From contig NZ_JARBAX010000001.1 of NCBI RefSeq assembly GCF_028807635.1, positions 1,873,001 to 1,937,000 on the forward strand: DNA of 64,000 bases. The letters are read 5' to 3'. This DNA comes from Streptomyces spiramyceticus (GTDB taxonomy: Bacteria; Actinomycetota; Actinomycetes; Streptomycetales; Streptomycetaceae). The notes beneath the pieces are model-generated. The model saw only the letters and a list, made by a program, of their open reading frames with translations. It did no database searches and was not told where the DNA came from. The translations under genes were made by a program, and so were the position numbers. Each line of letters starts with the position of its first letter. The first letter of the stretch is position 1. Positions 55,349-64,000 of the stretch are shown one piece after another.

Positions 55349-56686
55349 ATGTCGCAGATGCACCAGCAGCCTGCTGGGTCGGCCGCCTGTCCCGGCTGCG
55401 AGGAGCCGCTGGAGCCGGGTGACCTGTTCTGCGGTGCGTGCGGGTACGACCTGTCGGCCGTCCCGCCGATGCCGCAGGACCAGCCCACGGTGGCCATTGC
55501 GGTGGGGCCGCGCGCGGCAGCGGCGGGCAGCGCGGAGCTGTCCCCCGCCGCCGTACGGTACGACGACCCGCCCCGAACCGCACCTGCGGACGGCGACTTC
55601 GCACTCCCCGCACCGGCAGCCGCACCGGTCCCCGCACCAGCGGCGCCGCCCGTCCCCCCACCCGCGCAGGCGCCCGTGGTCCCCGCACAGCCCGTCGACC
55701 CCCGCACCGCCGTCCCCGTGCCCGAGCCGACACCCCCGGCAGGCACGCCCGCCGCCAAGGTGTGCGTCGCCTGCCGCAGCGGCCGGATCGACGAGGACGG
55801 CTACTGCGAGAACTGCGGCCACGCCCAGCCCCGCGAGCGCGACCACATGGAGCAGGAGCTGGACGCCGTCGCGGCGGTCAGCGACCGAGGTCTGCGCCAC
55901 CACCGGAACGAGGACTCCTTCGCGGTCTCCTCGGCGGCCCTGCCCGACGGTTCGCCCGCCGTCGTCGCGATCGTCTGCGACGGTGTGTCCTCGGCGACCC
56001 GCCCCGACGAGGCTTCGGCGGCCGCCGCGAGCGCCGCCAACGAGGCGCTCCTCGAATCCCTTCCGCGCGGCACGCACCCGCAGCAGGCGATGCACGAGGC
56101 GATCGTCGCGGCGGCCGAGTCGGTCAACTCCCTTGCCGTGGACCCCGGTCATGCCAAGGAGCACGACCCCGACCACCACACGAACGCGCCCGCCTGCACC
56201 CTGGTCGGCGCTATCGTCGCGAGCGGCCTGCTCGTCGTCGGCTGGGTCGGCGACAGCCGCGTCTACTGGGTGCCGGACGACCGCACCGCACCGCCCGCCC
56301 GGCTCACCGAGGACGACTCGTGGGCGGCCCAGATGGTGGCGGCGGGCCTGATGAACGAAGCGGAGGCCTACGCCGACGAGCGTGCCCACGCGATCACCGG
56401 CTGGCTCGGCGCGGACGCGTACGAACTGGAGCCGCACACCGCCGCCTTCAAGCCGGACCGGCCGGGCGTGGTCGTCGTATGCACGGACGGCCTGTGGAAC
56501 TACGCGGAGGCGGCACAGGAGATGGCGCAGGTCGCACCGGCCGACGCCGCGGACCGGCCGCTGCACTGCGCCCAGGTACTGGTGGGGCACGCGCTCGACG
56601 GCGGGGGCCACGACAACGTAACAGTGGCGGTGCTGCCGTTCCCCGTACCGCCGCAAGGGGCAGGATCGGCCTACGGCACGGCGTAA
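55349..56686 (+). CDS. PP2C-type Ser/Thr phosphatase with two zinc ribbons
   Basis: A 445-residue phosphatase. Zinc ribbon 1 has Cys14, Cys17, Cys28, Cys31; a Pro/Ala-rich linker follows; ribbon 2 has Cys139, Cys142, Cys153, Cys156. The PP2C domain (about 170-435) shows RHHRNEDSFAVS, IVCDGVSSATRP, GWVGDSRVYWVP, VCTDGLWNYAE and GGGHDNVTVAVL, with all metal-site aspartates present. It starts three bases after the kinase stop and should reverse the kinase. The shared double zinc ribbon with the kinase and FHA protein suggests all three dock on the same partner. Confidence 0.9.
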   Translation: MSQMHQQPAGSAACPGCEEPLEPGDLFCGACGYDLSAVPPMPQDQPTVAIAVGPRAAAAGSAELSPAAVRYDDPPRTAPADGDFALPAPAAAPVPAPAAPPVPPPAQAPVVPAQPVDPRTAVPVPEPTPPAGTPAAKVCVACRSGRIDEDGYCENCGHAQPRERDHMEQELDAVAAVSDRGLRHHRNEDSFAVSSAALPDGSPAVVAIVCDGVSSATRPDEASAAAASAANEALLESLPRGTHPQQAMHEAIVAAAESVNSLAVDPGHAKEHDPDHHTNAPACTLVGAIVASGLLVVGWVGDSRVYWVPDDRTAPPARLTEDDSWAAQMVAAGLMNEAEAYADERAHAITGWLGADAYELEPHTAAFKPDRPGVVVVCTDGLWNYAEAAQEMAQVAPADAADRPLHCAQVLVGHALDGGGHDNVTVAVLPFPVPPQGAGSAYGTA

Positions 56687-56730
56687 GGCCCCTGTTCCCC
56701 TTCCTTCTGGAGTCCCGAGGAGCCAATTCG

Positions 56731-58089
56731 ATGGCCAACTTCTCCAAGTCCCATGTGCCGCAATTCTCCGTCGACGTGTATCAGAACGAGTACCTGCCGG
56801 AGGGCGGTCGCGAGGTCAACGCGATCGTCACGGTCACCTCCACAGGGGGCGGTACGAGCGGCGCCTCGCTGCTCACGGGGGCCGGCGCCTCGCCCGCGCA
56901 CATACCGGGGCAAGGGCCGAGCGCGGCCGTTGTGATCATGGTCGACTGTTCGGGGTCGATGGACTACCCGCCGACCAAGATGCGCAACGCGCGGGACGCC
57001 ACGGCAGCCGCCATCGACACCCTGCGCGACGGCGTCGCCTTCGCGGTGGTCGGCGGTACGCACATCGCGACGGAGGTCTACCCGGGCAACGGCGGCCTCG
57101 CGACCGCCGACCACCGGACCAGGGCCGAGGCCAAGGAGGCCCTGCGCAAGCTGAGCGCGGGCGGCGGCACGGCCATCGGCACGTGGCTGAGGCTGACGGA
57201 CCGGCTACTCGGCTCCGCCGACGTCGCCATCCGGCACGGCATTCTGCTGACCGACGGGCGTAACGAGCACGAGATCCCCGAGGACCTGCGGGCCGCGATT
57301 GACTCCTGCGTGGGCCGCTTCACCTGCGACGCCCGTGGCGTGGGTACGGACTGGGAGGTCAAGGAGGTCACCGGCATCGCATCGGCGCTGCTCGGCACGG
57401 CCGACATCGTCGCCGACCCGACGGGCCTGGCCGCGGACTTCACTCACATGATGGAGAACGCGATGGGCAAGGAGGTCGCGGACGTGGCGCTGCGGCTGTG
57501 GACGCCCGTCGGCGTGGAGATCAAGTTCGTCAAGCAGGTGGCGCCCGCGGTCGAGGACCTGACCGGCCGCCGCAGCGAGGTGCCCCCGCGCGCCGGTGAC
57601 TATCCGACGGGCTCGTGGGGCGACGAGTCGCGCGACTACCACGTGTGCGTGCAGGTCCCCGAGGCCGGCATCGGCCAGGAGATGCTGGCGGCCCGCGTCT
57701 CGCTCATCCTTCCCGACCCGTCGGGCGGTACGCCGCGAACGCTCTCCCAGGGTCTCGTACGGGCGGTGTGGACGGACGACATGGTCGCATCCACCTCTAT
57801 AAACCCCCAGGTCGCGCACTACACGGGCCAGGCGGAACTGGCACAAGTCATTCAACAGGGTCTTGATGCACGCAAGTCGGGCGACTTCGACGGAGCGACC
57901 GCGAAACTCGGCCGTGCGGTGCAGCTGGCGGCCGCTTCGGGGAACGCTGACACCGCGAAACTCCTTTCGAAGGTGGTGGACGTCGTCGACGCGACGACGG
58001 GTACTGTGCGACTCAAGGCGAAGGTCGCGGAGGCGGACGAGATGACCCTCGAAACGCGCTCCACCAAGACAGTTCGCGTGAAGAAATAA
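56731..58089 (+). CDS. von Willebrand factor A domain protein
   Basis: A 452-residue cytoplasmic protein. The VWA domain has a complete metal-ion-dependent adhesion site: DCSGS (Asp72, Ser74, Ser76), the GGGTAIGTW threonine and LLTDGRN. It begins with SVDVYQNEYLPEGGREVNAI, as in VWA proteins linked to kinase-phosphatase-FHA loci. The C-terminal part (about 365-420, QAELAQVIQQGLDARKSGDF and on) looks like a TPR-type helical pair. The ATG at 56731 has GAGGAG upstream. It lies 44 bases after the phosphatase gene. It may be a scaffold or a target of the kinase. Confidence 0.88.
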   Translation: MANFSKSHVPQFSVDVYQNEYLPEGGREVNAIVTVTSTGGGTSGASLLTGAGASPAHIPGQGPSAAVVIMVDCSGSMDYPPTKMRNARDATAAAIDTLRDGVAFAVVGGTHIATEVYPGNGGLATADHRTRAEAKEALRKLSAGGGTAIGTWLRLTDRLLGSADVAIRHGILLTDGRNEHEIPEDLRAAIDSCVGRFTCDARGVGTDWEVKEVTGIASALLGTADIVADPTGLAADFTHMMENAMGKEVADVALRLWTPVGVEIKFVKQVAPAVEDLTGRRSEVPPRAGDYPTGSWGDESRDYHVCVQVPEAGIGQEMLAARVSLILPDPSGGTPRTLSQGLVRAVWTDDMVASTSINPQVAHYTGQAELAQVIQQGLDARKSGDFDGATAKLGRAVQLAAASGNADTAKLLSKVVDVVDATTGTVRLKAKVAEADEMTLETRSTKTVRVKK

Positions 58090-58155
58090 CCAAGAAGCGA
58101 CGAGAAGTACCGATTTGCGGCCTGCGGGCCGGACGAGAGAGGGGGAAGCGCCGAC

Positions 58156-59370
58156 ATGCCGACCTGCCCGAACGGACACCAGTCGGGTTCCGACGACTGG
58201 TGCGAGGTCTGCGGCCATCGCATGGCCGGCGCCGTGCCGCCGCCTCCCCCGCCGCCGCCCGCCCCCGGTTACGGCTACCCGCAGGGCGGCCCGCCCCCCG
58301 GCTACCCGGGCCAGGACGCCACCCAGCAGGCGGAGATCTGCCCGCAGTGCCGGACGCCGCGCGAGGCGATGGCGCCGTTCTGCGAGGAGTGCCGCTGGAA
58401 CTACCTCACGAACACGGCGACCTCGTACACGCCGGTCGCCCCGCAGAACTCGGGCCAGGGCCCTGGTCCCGGCGGCCTCAACCTGCCGCCCGGCTTCCAG
58501 GCGCAGGAGCCCCCTCAGCCCCAGCACCCCCAGCCTCCGCAGCGGCAGGCGCCGCCGCAGGGGCCTCCTCCGCCGCCGCCCGCGCAACCTCAGCAGCCTC
58601 AGCAGGCGCAGCAGCCCCGTGACCCGTACGAGTACCAGGGCTCGCGGCCGTCGCAGATCAACCGCCCCGCCGAGCCGCTGGCGCCGGAGCAGTCGGGGCG
58701 CCAGGCCCCGCCGAGCCCGTTCCAGCAGCAGCAGGACACGTTCCAGCGGTCCGACGTCTTCCAGCAGCCTGCCCCTCCGTCGCCCCCGGCGTTCCAGCAG
58801 CAGGCGCCGCCGCCCGCGCCGCCGCAGCAACAGCAGCCGCAGCAGGGCAATGGCAACGACGACTGGATGCTGCCCCCGCCGTCGCAACAGCAGCAACAAC
58901 AGCAACAGCAACAACCGCAGCACCAGCAGCAGATGCCCCAGCAGCACAGCCAGCCGACGGCCCCCGCGAGCTGGACGGCGACAGTGGGCCCCGACCGTGA
59001 GTACTTCATGGCGATGATGCAGCGCAGCGGCCCCGATGCGGCGGGCCTCAACCTGCCCGCGTACTCGCCCGAGCAGCAGCGCAGGCTCACCGGCAACCAG
59101 ATCACCATCGGCCGCCGCCGCCACAGCACGGGCGAAGCTCCCGACATCGACCTGTCCGTACCGCCGGAGGACCCGGGCGTCTCGCACCAGCACGCGGTTC
59201 TGGTCCAGCAGCCCGACGGCTCCTGGGCGGTGGTCGACCAGAACTCGACCAACGGCACGACGGTGAACGGCGCGGAGGACCCGATCCAGCCCTACGTCCC
59301 GATCCCGCTCCAGGACGGCGACCGGGTGCATGTCGGCGCCTGGACGACGATCACGGTGCGGCGGGGCTGA
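58156..59370 (+). CDS. FHA-domain protein with two zinc ribbons and a Gln/Pro-rich linker
   Basis: A 404-residue protein. Ribbon 1 uses Cys4, His8 (or none), Cys16, Cys19; ribbon 2 uses Cys62, Cys65, Cys76, Cys79. Residues about 100-285 are low complexity, very rich in Gln and Pro with an uninterrupted Gln run. The FHA domain (about 300-404) has ITIGRRR (316-322), GVSHQHAVL (341-349) and NSTNGTTVNG (363-372), so the phosphothreonine-binding residues Arg, Ser, His and Asn are in place. It lacks the short N-terminal ETT-type phosphorylation motif of GarA/OdhI. It is last in the operon and probably reads or binds the phosphorylated kinase or its targets. Confidence 0.9.
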   Translation: MPTCPNGHQSGSDDWCEVCGHRMAGAVPPPPPPPPAPGYGYPQGGPPPGYPGQDATQQAEICPQCRTPREAMAPFCEECRWNYLTNTATSYTPVAPQNSGQGPGPGGLNLPPGFQAQEPPQPQHPQPPQRQAPPQGPPPPPPAQPQQPQQAQQPRDPYEYQGSRPSQINRPAEPLAPEQSGRQAPPSPFQQQQDTFQRSDVFQQPAPPSPPAFQQQAPPPAPPQQQQPQQGNGNDDWMLPPPSQQQQQQQQQQPQHQQQMPQQHSQPTAPASWTATVGPDREYFMAMMQRSGPDAAGLNLPAYSPEQQRRLTGNQITIGRRRHSTGEAPDIDLSVPPEDPGVSHQHAVLVQQPDGSWAVVDQNSTNGTTVNGAEDPIQPYVPIPLQDGDRVHVGAWTTITVRRG

Positions 59371-59394
59371 GGACCTTCGTCCAGCGGGCCTTTG

Positions 59395-59422
59395 GGGGGC
59401 TGGGGGCTTGCCCCGAGCCCCC
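59395..59422. terminator. Bidirectional terminator after the signalling operon
   Basis: GGGGGCT-g-GGGGC-tt-GCCCC-g-AGCCCCC pairs almost perfectly. It starts 24 bases after the FHA gene stop and touches the last base of the convergent methyltransferase gene. The inner stem matches that of the composite repeats. Confidence 0.8.
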
Positions 59423-60393
59423 TATCGCATCGCACCACCCACCAGCGGCCACGCATACGGCCCCTGCGGGTCGTCCAGCCACGCCCACTCCCCCTCACCG
59501 GTGAGGGTCACCCCGAACCGCTCCCGCTCCGGCCGCCGCTCCCGGTGCCACAGCGCGAGCGCCTCGTACGGATCGAGGCTGCCCGCGGTCAGGCTCAGCA
59601 TGAACTGGAAGAGGTCGTTCTCCATCGCCCTGCGCGGCAGTCCCCCCGCATACCTGGGCGCCGGCCCCGGCGAGCCGCCCCGCAGCGGGACGAAGTAGGC
59701 GGGCGTGTGCAGGAAGTGCCCCTCGGCGTGCGAGTCGTCCTGTACCACCAGTCCGATCAGCCCGGTCGCCAGCGGCGCCAGGATCCGCGCCCCGGGCCGG
59801 CACTGGGAAAGCCAGTCACGCGGTACGGACGGAAGCGCGCACGTCGCGATGATCCGGTCGAAGGGCGCACGCGCGGGGCAGCCGCGCGCGCCGTCACCGG
59901 TCACCACCACCGGGTCGTAACCGGCCGCCTCCAGATGCTTGCGCGCCGACTCGGTGATCTCCGGGTCGAGGTCGACGGTGGTCACCAGCTCCCCGCCGAG
60001 CCGGTGGGCGAGGAGTGCCGCGTTGTAGCCGGTGCCCGCGCCGATCTCCAGTACGGCATGCCCGTCCCGTACGTCCAGCTCCGTCAGCATTTTGGCCATC
60101 AGGGACGGCTGGCTGCTGGAGGAGATCAACTCGCCGTCGCGCACGCGAGTGGCCAGGGGCGTGTCCTCGTACACCCCGCGCAGCCAGCGCGCCCGCCGTT
60201 CCGGATCGGGGTCCTCGCCCCACAGCCGCTCGTAGCCTGTCGCGCCGCCGACGAAGTAGTACGGCACGAAAAGGTGGCGCGGGACCTCCGTGAAGGCCGC
60301 GCGCCAGGCAGGGTCCTCCAGAACCCCGGCGGCCACCAGCTCCTGCACGAGCGCCGCGCGGGCCTCGGCGTACATGTCGACGTCAGCGCCCAT
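59422..60393 (-). CDS. PCMT-like methyltransferase (protein-L-isoaspartate type)
   Basis: A 323-residue SAM-dependent methyltransferase. The N-terminal part reads VPRHLFVPYYFVGG, then GELISSSSQPSLMAKML is the PCMT substrate loop, and the SAM site is VLEIGAGTGYNAALLAHRLG followed by VTTVDLDPEI. These match protein-L-isoaspartate O-methyltransferases, with an extra C-terminal domain of about 110 residues found in actinobacterial members. The ATG at 60393 was chosen because coding signal stops there. The gene is divergent from the globin gene. Protein repair is the default guess; modification of another carboxylate is possible. Confidence 0.83.
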   Translation of the reverse strand: MGADVDMYAEARAALVQELVAAGVLEDPAWRAAFTEVPRHLFVPYYFVGGATGYERLWGEDPDPERRARWLRGVYEDTPLATRVRDGELISSSSQPSLMAKMLTELDVRDGHAVLEIGAGTGYNAALLAHRLGGELVTTVDLDPEITESARKHLEAAGYDPVVVTGDGARGCPARAPFDRIIATCALPSVPRDWLSQCRPGARILAPLATGLIGLVVQDDSHAEGHFLHTPAYFVPLRGGSPGPAPRYAGGLPRRAMENDLFQFMLSLTAGSLDPYEALALWHRERRPERERFGVTLTGEGEWAWLDDPQGPYAWPLVGGAMR

Positions 60394-60492
60394 AGGCCCA
60401 CTGTCGCGCGGCGTGCGGCAGGAAGCGAGTACCAGTCCGGCCGATGGTCCTAGGCCGAAGGTCTTCCGCCGCCCGTCTGAGACCATGGACCC

Positions 60493-60897
60493 GTGAAAGA
60501 GATTCCGCGAGGCACGCTTCAGGAGCAGACCTTCTACGAACGGGTCGGCGGCGAGGAGACCTTCCGGCGCCTGGTGCACCGCTTCTACCAGGGGGTCGCG
60601 GAGGATCCGCTGCTGCGGCCCATGTACCCGGAGGAGGATCTGGGCCCCGCCGAGGAGAGGCTTGCCCTCTTCCTGATGCAGTACTGGGGCGGCCCGCGTA
60701 CGTACAGCGACGAGCGCGGCCATCCCCGCCTGCGGATGCGGCACGCGCCGTTCACCGTCGACAAGGCGGCTCACGACGCCTGGCTGAGGCACATGCGCGA
60801 GGCCGTCGACGGGCTCGGTCTCTCCGAGGAGCACGAGCAGGAGCTGTGGGGGTACCTGACGTACGCCGCGGCTTCGATGGTGAACACTGCAGAGTGA
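60493..60897 (+). CDS. glbO: Truncated haemoglobin, group II (trHbO type)
   Basis: A 134-residue haem protein of the 2-on-2 globin family. The B-helix segment is [20 protein letters not shown], followed by [20 protein letters not shown]. The proximal histidine is in [10 protein letters not shown], and the G8 region contains AHDAWLRHM with the conserved tryptophan. The GTG start is two bases after a CCC; no strong ribosome site is seen, so it may be weakly translated or leaderless. It should bind oxygen or NO, with a protective role under stress. GGTCCTAGGCC at 60446-60456 upstream resembles the palindrome before sodF. Confidence 0.87.
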   Translation: MKEIPRGTLQEQTFYERVGGEETFRRLVHRFYQGVAEDPLLRPMYPEEDLGPAEERLALFLMQYWGGPRTYSDERGHPRLRMRHAPFTVDKAAHDAWLRHMREAVDGLGLSEEHEQELWGYLTYAAASMVNTAE

Positions 60898-60935
60898 CGC
60901 GGGTGCGTGGGCGGGGTGCGAGCGGGCCTTGCCCC

Positions 60936-61051
60936 GGACGGGCTGGTATTTCAGCCCGTGGGGGTCCCCCCTGGACGCAGTCCTTGGGGGAGTTTGAGGA
61001 CTTTCGGGAAAGGGGCGGGGAGGGGAAAGCGCCGCAGGCAACCCGCACCGC
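60936..61051. repeat. Composite palindromic repeat, copy D
   Basis: It contains the stem ACGGGCTG-N6-CAGCCCGT and ends in GCGGGGAGGGGAAAGCGCCG followed by CAGGCAACCCGCACC, the inverted form of the family border. It lies between the convergent globin gene and the unknown gene at 61064 and may terminate both. Confidence 0.65.
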
Positions 61052-61063
61052 ACCACCGCCGAG

Positions 61064-61768
61064 CTAGACCGGCGCCACCGAGAGCGCCCCAAGCCCCGCC
61101 CGCCGCACAGCAATCGACCCGTACGGCGTACGAAGCCGAAGCCACGGCCCGGCCGCCAGCAAGGCGAGCGGCTCCGCACCGGCGCCCTCACCGCCGCCGG
61201 CAGCCGAGGACGCCCCGGCCCGCACCGGCCGCAAAAACCCCAGCGCCTGAGCCGCGTGCACCGCACGCAACGGCAGCCCGGACCCGCCCAGCTGCCTCGA
61301 CCAGATCTCGTCCGCGAGCGCGTCGAGCCCCGCCCGGGTCCGCCGCTGCGAATCCAACTCCTCGCTGCGGGCCCGGAATTCGCGGACCGCGGCGGCAGCC
61401 GCGCCCCGCAGATCGTCCGCCGCCAGCTCGGCAACCCGCTTCCAGCCACCCTGCGGCGGCAGCACCCCGGCCCACGGCTTACCGGTCACCGCCGGCGGCA
61501 CAGACACCAGCCCGACCTGCTCGTCGATGCCCTCCAGAAGCTGCCCGGCCGACACGGTCGTGTCCAGTTCGACGGGCGCGGCGATCTCCACCGTACGGAC
61601 AGCAAGCACGCCGCCCCCGAAGGGCGGCTGCCCGAAGACGGCCAGCGCCGATCCGTGCCCCTGCAGCCGTACGACCGCGGTCTTGTCCCAGTGGATCAGC
61701 CGGGCCAGGAAGGCGACGAGATCCGCCGCCTCCCCGGCATCGGCCGGCGTGAGACGCTGTGCCGTCAT
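61064..61768 (-). CDS. Conserved actinobacterial protein of unknown function
   Basis: A 234-residue soluble protein of no family I recognise. The N-terminus reads LTPADAGEAADLVAFLARLI, followed by HWDKTAVVRLQGHGSALAVF and PPFGGGVLAVRTVEIA, probably a beta-rich domain; the C-terminal half is helical with a Gly/Ala-rich insert. Its ATG overlaps the thioesterase stop (ATGA), so it is the third gene of the ettA operon. Presence in an operon with a translation factor and a thioesterase gives no clear function. Confidence 0.7.
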   Translation of the reverse strand: MTAQRLTPADAGEAADLVAFLARLIHWDKTAVVRLQGHGSALAVFGQPPFGGGVLAVRTVEIAAPVELDTTVSAGQLLEGIDEQVGLVSVPPAVTGKPWAGVLPPQGGWKRVAELAADDLRGAAAAAVREFRARSEELDSQRRTRAGLDALADEIWSRQLGGSGLPLRAVHAAQALGFLRPVRAGASSAAGGGEGAGAEPLALLAAGPWLRLRTPYGSIAVRRAGLGALSVAPV

Positions 61769-62205
61769 GCGGCCACGGCCTCCTGCTGGCGATCCTGACC
61801 GTCGTCCAGGTACGCCTGGAGGAAGCGCTTCTCCTCCGCCGAGATACGACGGGGCCGCGCCGCCTCCAGGTCGTACGGCACGACGACGGTCGAGGCCCGT
61901 ACGTACACGGTGTCCTCGTCCTTGATCTCGTACGCGATCGTCAGGGACGCCGCGCCTATCTTCGTGACCCAGGACTCGATGGTCACCGGCTCGTGCCGGT
62001 GGACCAGCGGCAGCTTGTAGTCGATCTCGTGCCGGGCCACGACGGACCCGCCGGAGAACGACGGCGAGCCGTCCCCCGGCGCCAGCCGGAACATGAAGTC
62101 GATCCGCGCTTCCTCCAGGTAGCGGAGGAAGACGACGTTGTTGACATGCCCGAAGGCATCCATGTCCGACCAGCGCAGGGGGCAGGAGTAGATGTGCCGG
62201 CTCAC
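61765..62205 (-). CDS. Acyl-CoA thioesterase, hotdog fold (4HBT/YbgC type)
   Basis: A 146-residue hotdog-fold enzyme likely to hydrolyse acyl-CoA thioesters. The family signature is LRWSDMDAFGHVNNVVFLRY near the N-terminus, with the catalytic Asp in DMDAFGHVNN. IDYKLPLVHRHEPVTIESWV follows. The GTG at 62205 lies directly after the ettA stop, so its translation depends on ettA. Longer upstream frames are antisense-like in codon use and were rejected. The substrate is unknown. Confidence 0.85.
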   Translation of the reverse strand: MSRHIYSCPLRWSDMDAFGHVNNVVFLRYLEEARIDFMFRLAPGDGSPSFSGGSVVARHEIDYKLPLVHRHEPVTIESWVTKIGAASLTIAYEIKDEDTVYVRASTVVVPYDLEAARPRRISAEEKRFLQAYLDDGQDRQQEAVAA

Positions 62206-62206
62206 A

Positions 62207-63871
<1,665 letters not shown>

Positions 63872-64000
63872 GAGAAACCGTCCGGCAATCGATGTGTGGG
63901 CAGATACACCCCATCTTGCCTGACGGCTACCCCGCGGAGGAAACGAGTACGGTCGGGAGCCCGTGACCTCGCCGTTCCTAGATCGCTTCGGTAGTTGAAC

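Noticed and set aside
52556..56656. A very long open frame on the minus strand across the kinase and phosphatase genes
   Set aside because: It is a mirror of the G+C-rich codon pattern of the plus-strand genes, has no recognisable domain and conflicts with clear kinase and PP2C motifs.

Overview
This window is chromosomal DNA from a Streptomyces or a very close actinomycete. The evidence is the very high G+C (C or G at most third codon positions), frequent GTG starts, lipoprotein and Tat-type secretion signals, an FeZn-type superoxide dismutase behind a Nur-like box, a csnR-csnEFGHK-type chitosan-oligosaccharide operon and a PknG/GlnH/GlnX-type signalling locus. From memory, the order sodF, pepN, asd, malQ, csn operon is that of the conserved Streptomyces core. 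I saw no tRNA, rRNA, CRISPR array or intact insertion sequence.

Layout. (1) 14-10270: a divergent carbohydrate locus. An FGGY kinase on the minus strand faces an eight-gene plus-strand operon: Tat-type sugar-binding lipoprotein, two permeases, two different ATPases, a DeoR regulator, a 2-hydroxyacid dehydrogenase and a second FGGY kinase. Most junctions overlap by 1-4 bases (ATPase 1 and DeoR share 4, DeoR and ATPase 2 share 23). The substrate is not readable; a polyol or a related sugar is likely. (2) 10503-20443: secreted glycerophosphodiesterase, FeZn superoxide dismutase, a small zinc-ribbon protein, a mycothiol-linked DsbA-fold protein with a SigR-like promoter, aminopeptidase N (copy 1), a protein of unknown function interrupted by a small palindromic repeat, a Tat-exported metallophosphoesterase and a Nudix hydrolase. 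(3) 20659-28249: large secreted subtilase, aspartate-semialdehyde dehydrogenase, a decayed mazEF-like module and aminopeptidase N (copy 2). (4) 28421-33534: allantoicase, a LysR regulator, two DMT exporters, a MarR regulator and a small membrane protein, with two clear regulatory DNA elements. (5) 33555-41172: malQ preceded by a small repeat protein, a GH84 glucosaminidase-like secreted enzyme, an HNH endonuclease and an MscS channel. (6) 41294-47998: the csn operon (ROK repressor, binding protein, two permeases, GH4 enzyme, BadF-type kinase) with a CsnR box in front. It has no ATPase of its own.

(7) 48474-59370 is the most interesting part: seven same-strand genes for a four-helix membrane protein (GlnX-like), an amino-acid binding protein (GlnH-like) with no permease or ATPase beside it, a helical protein of unknown function, a PknG-type Ser/Thr kinase, a PP2C phosphatase, a von Willebrand A protein and an FHA protein. 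In mycobacteria GlnH and GlnX sense amino acids and control PknG, whose target is the FHA protein GarA. Here kinase, phosphatase and a phosphothreonine reader are all encoded together. The kinase, phosphatase and FHA protein each carry two zinc ribbons and long low-complexity linkers, which suggests one assembled signalling complex.

(8) 59422-63871: a PCMT-like methyltransferase, a truncated globin, and a minus-strand set of ettA, a thioesterase and a conserved unknown. Intergenic regions carry at least five copies of a composite G+C-rich palindromic repeat that usually sits at gene ends.
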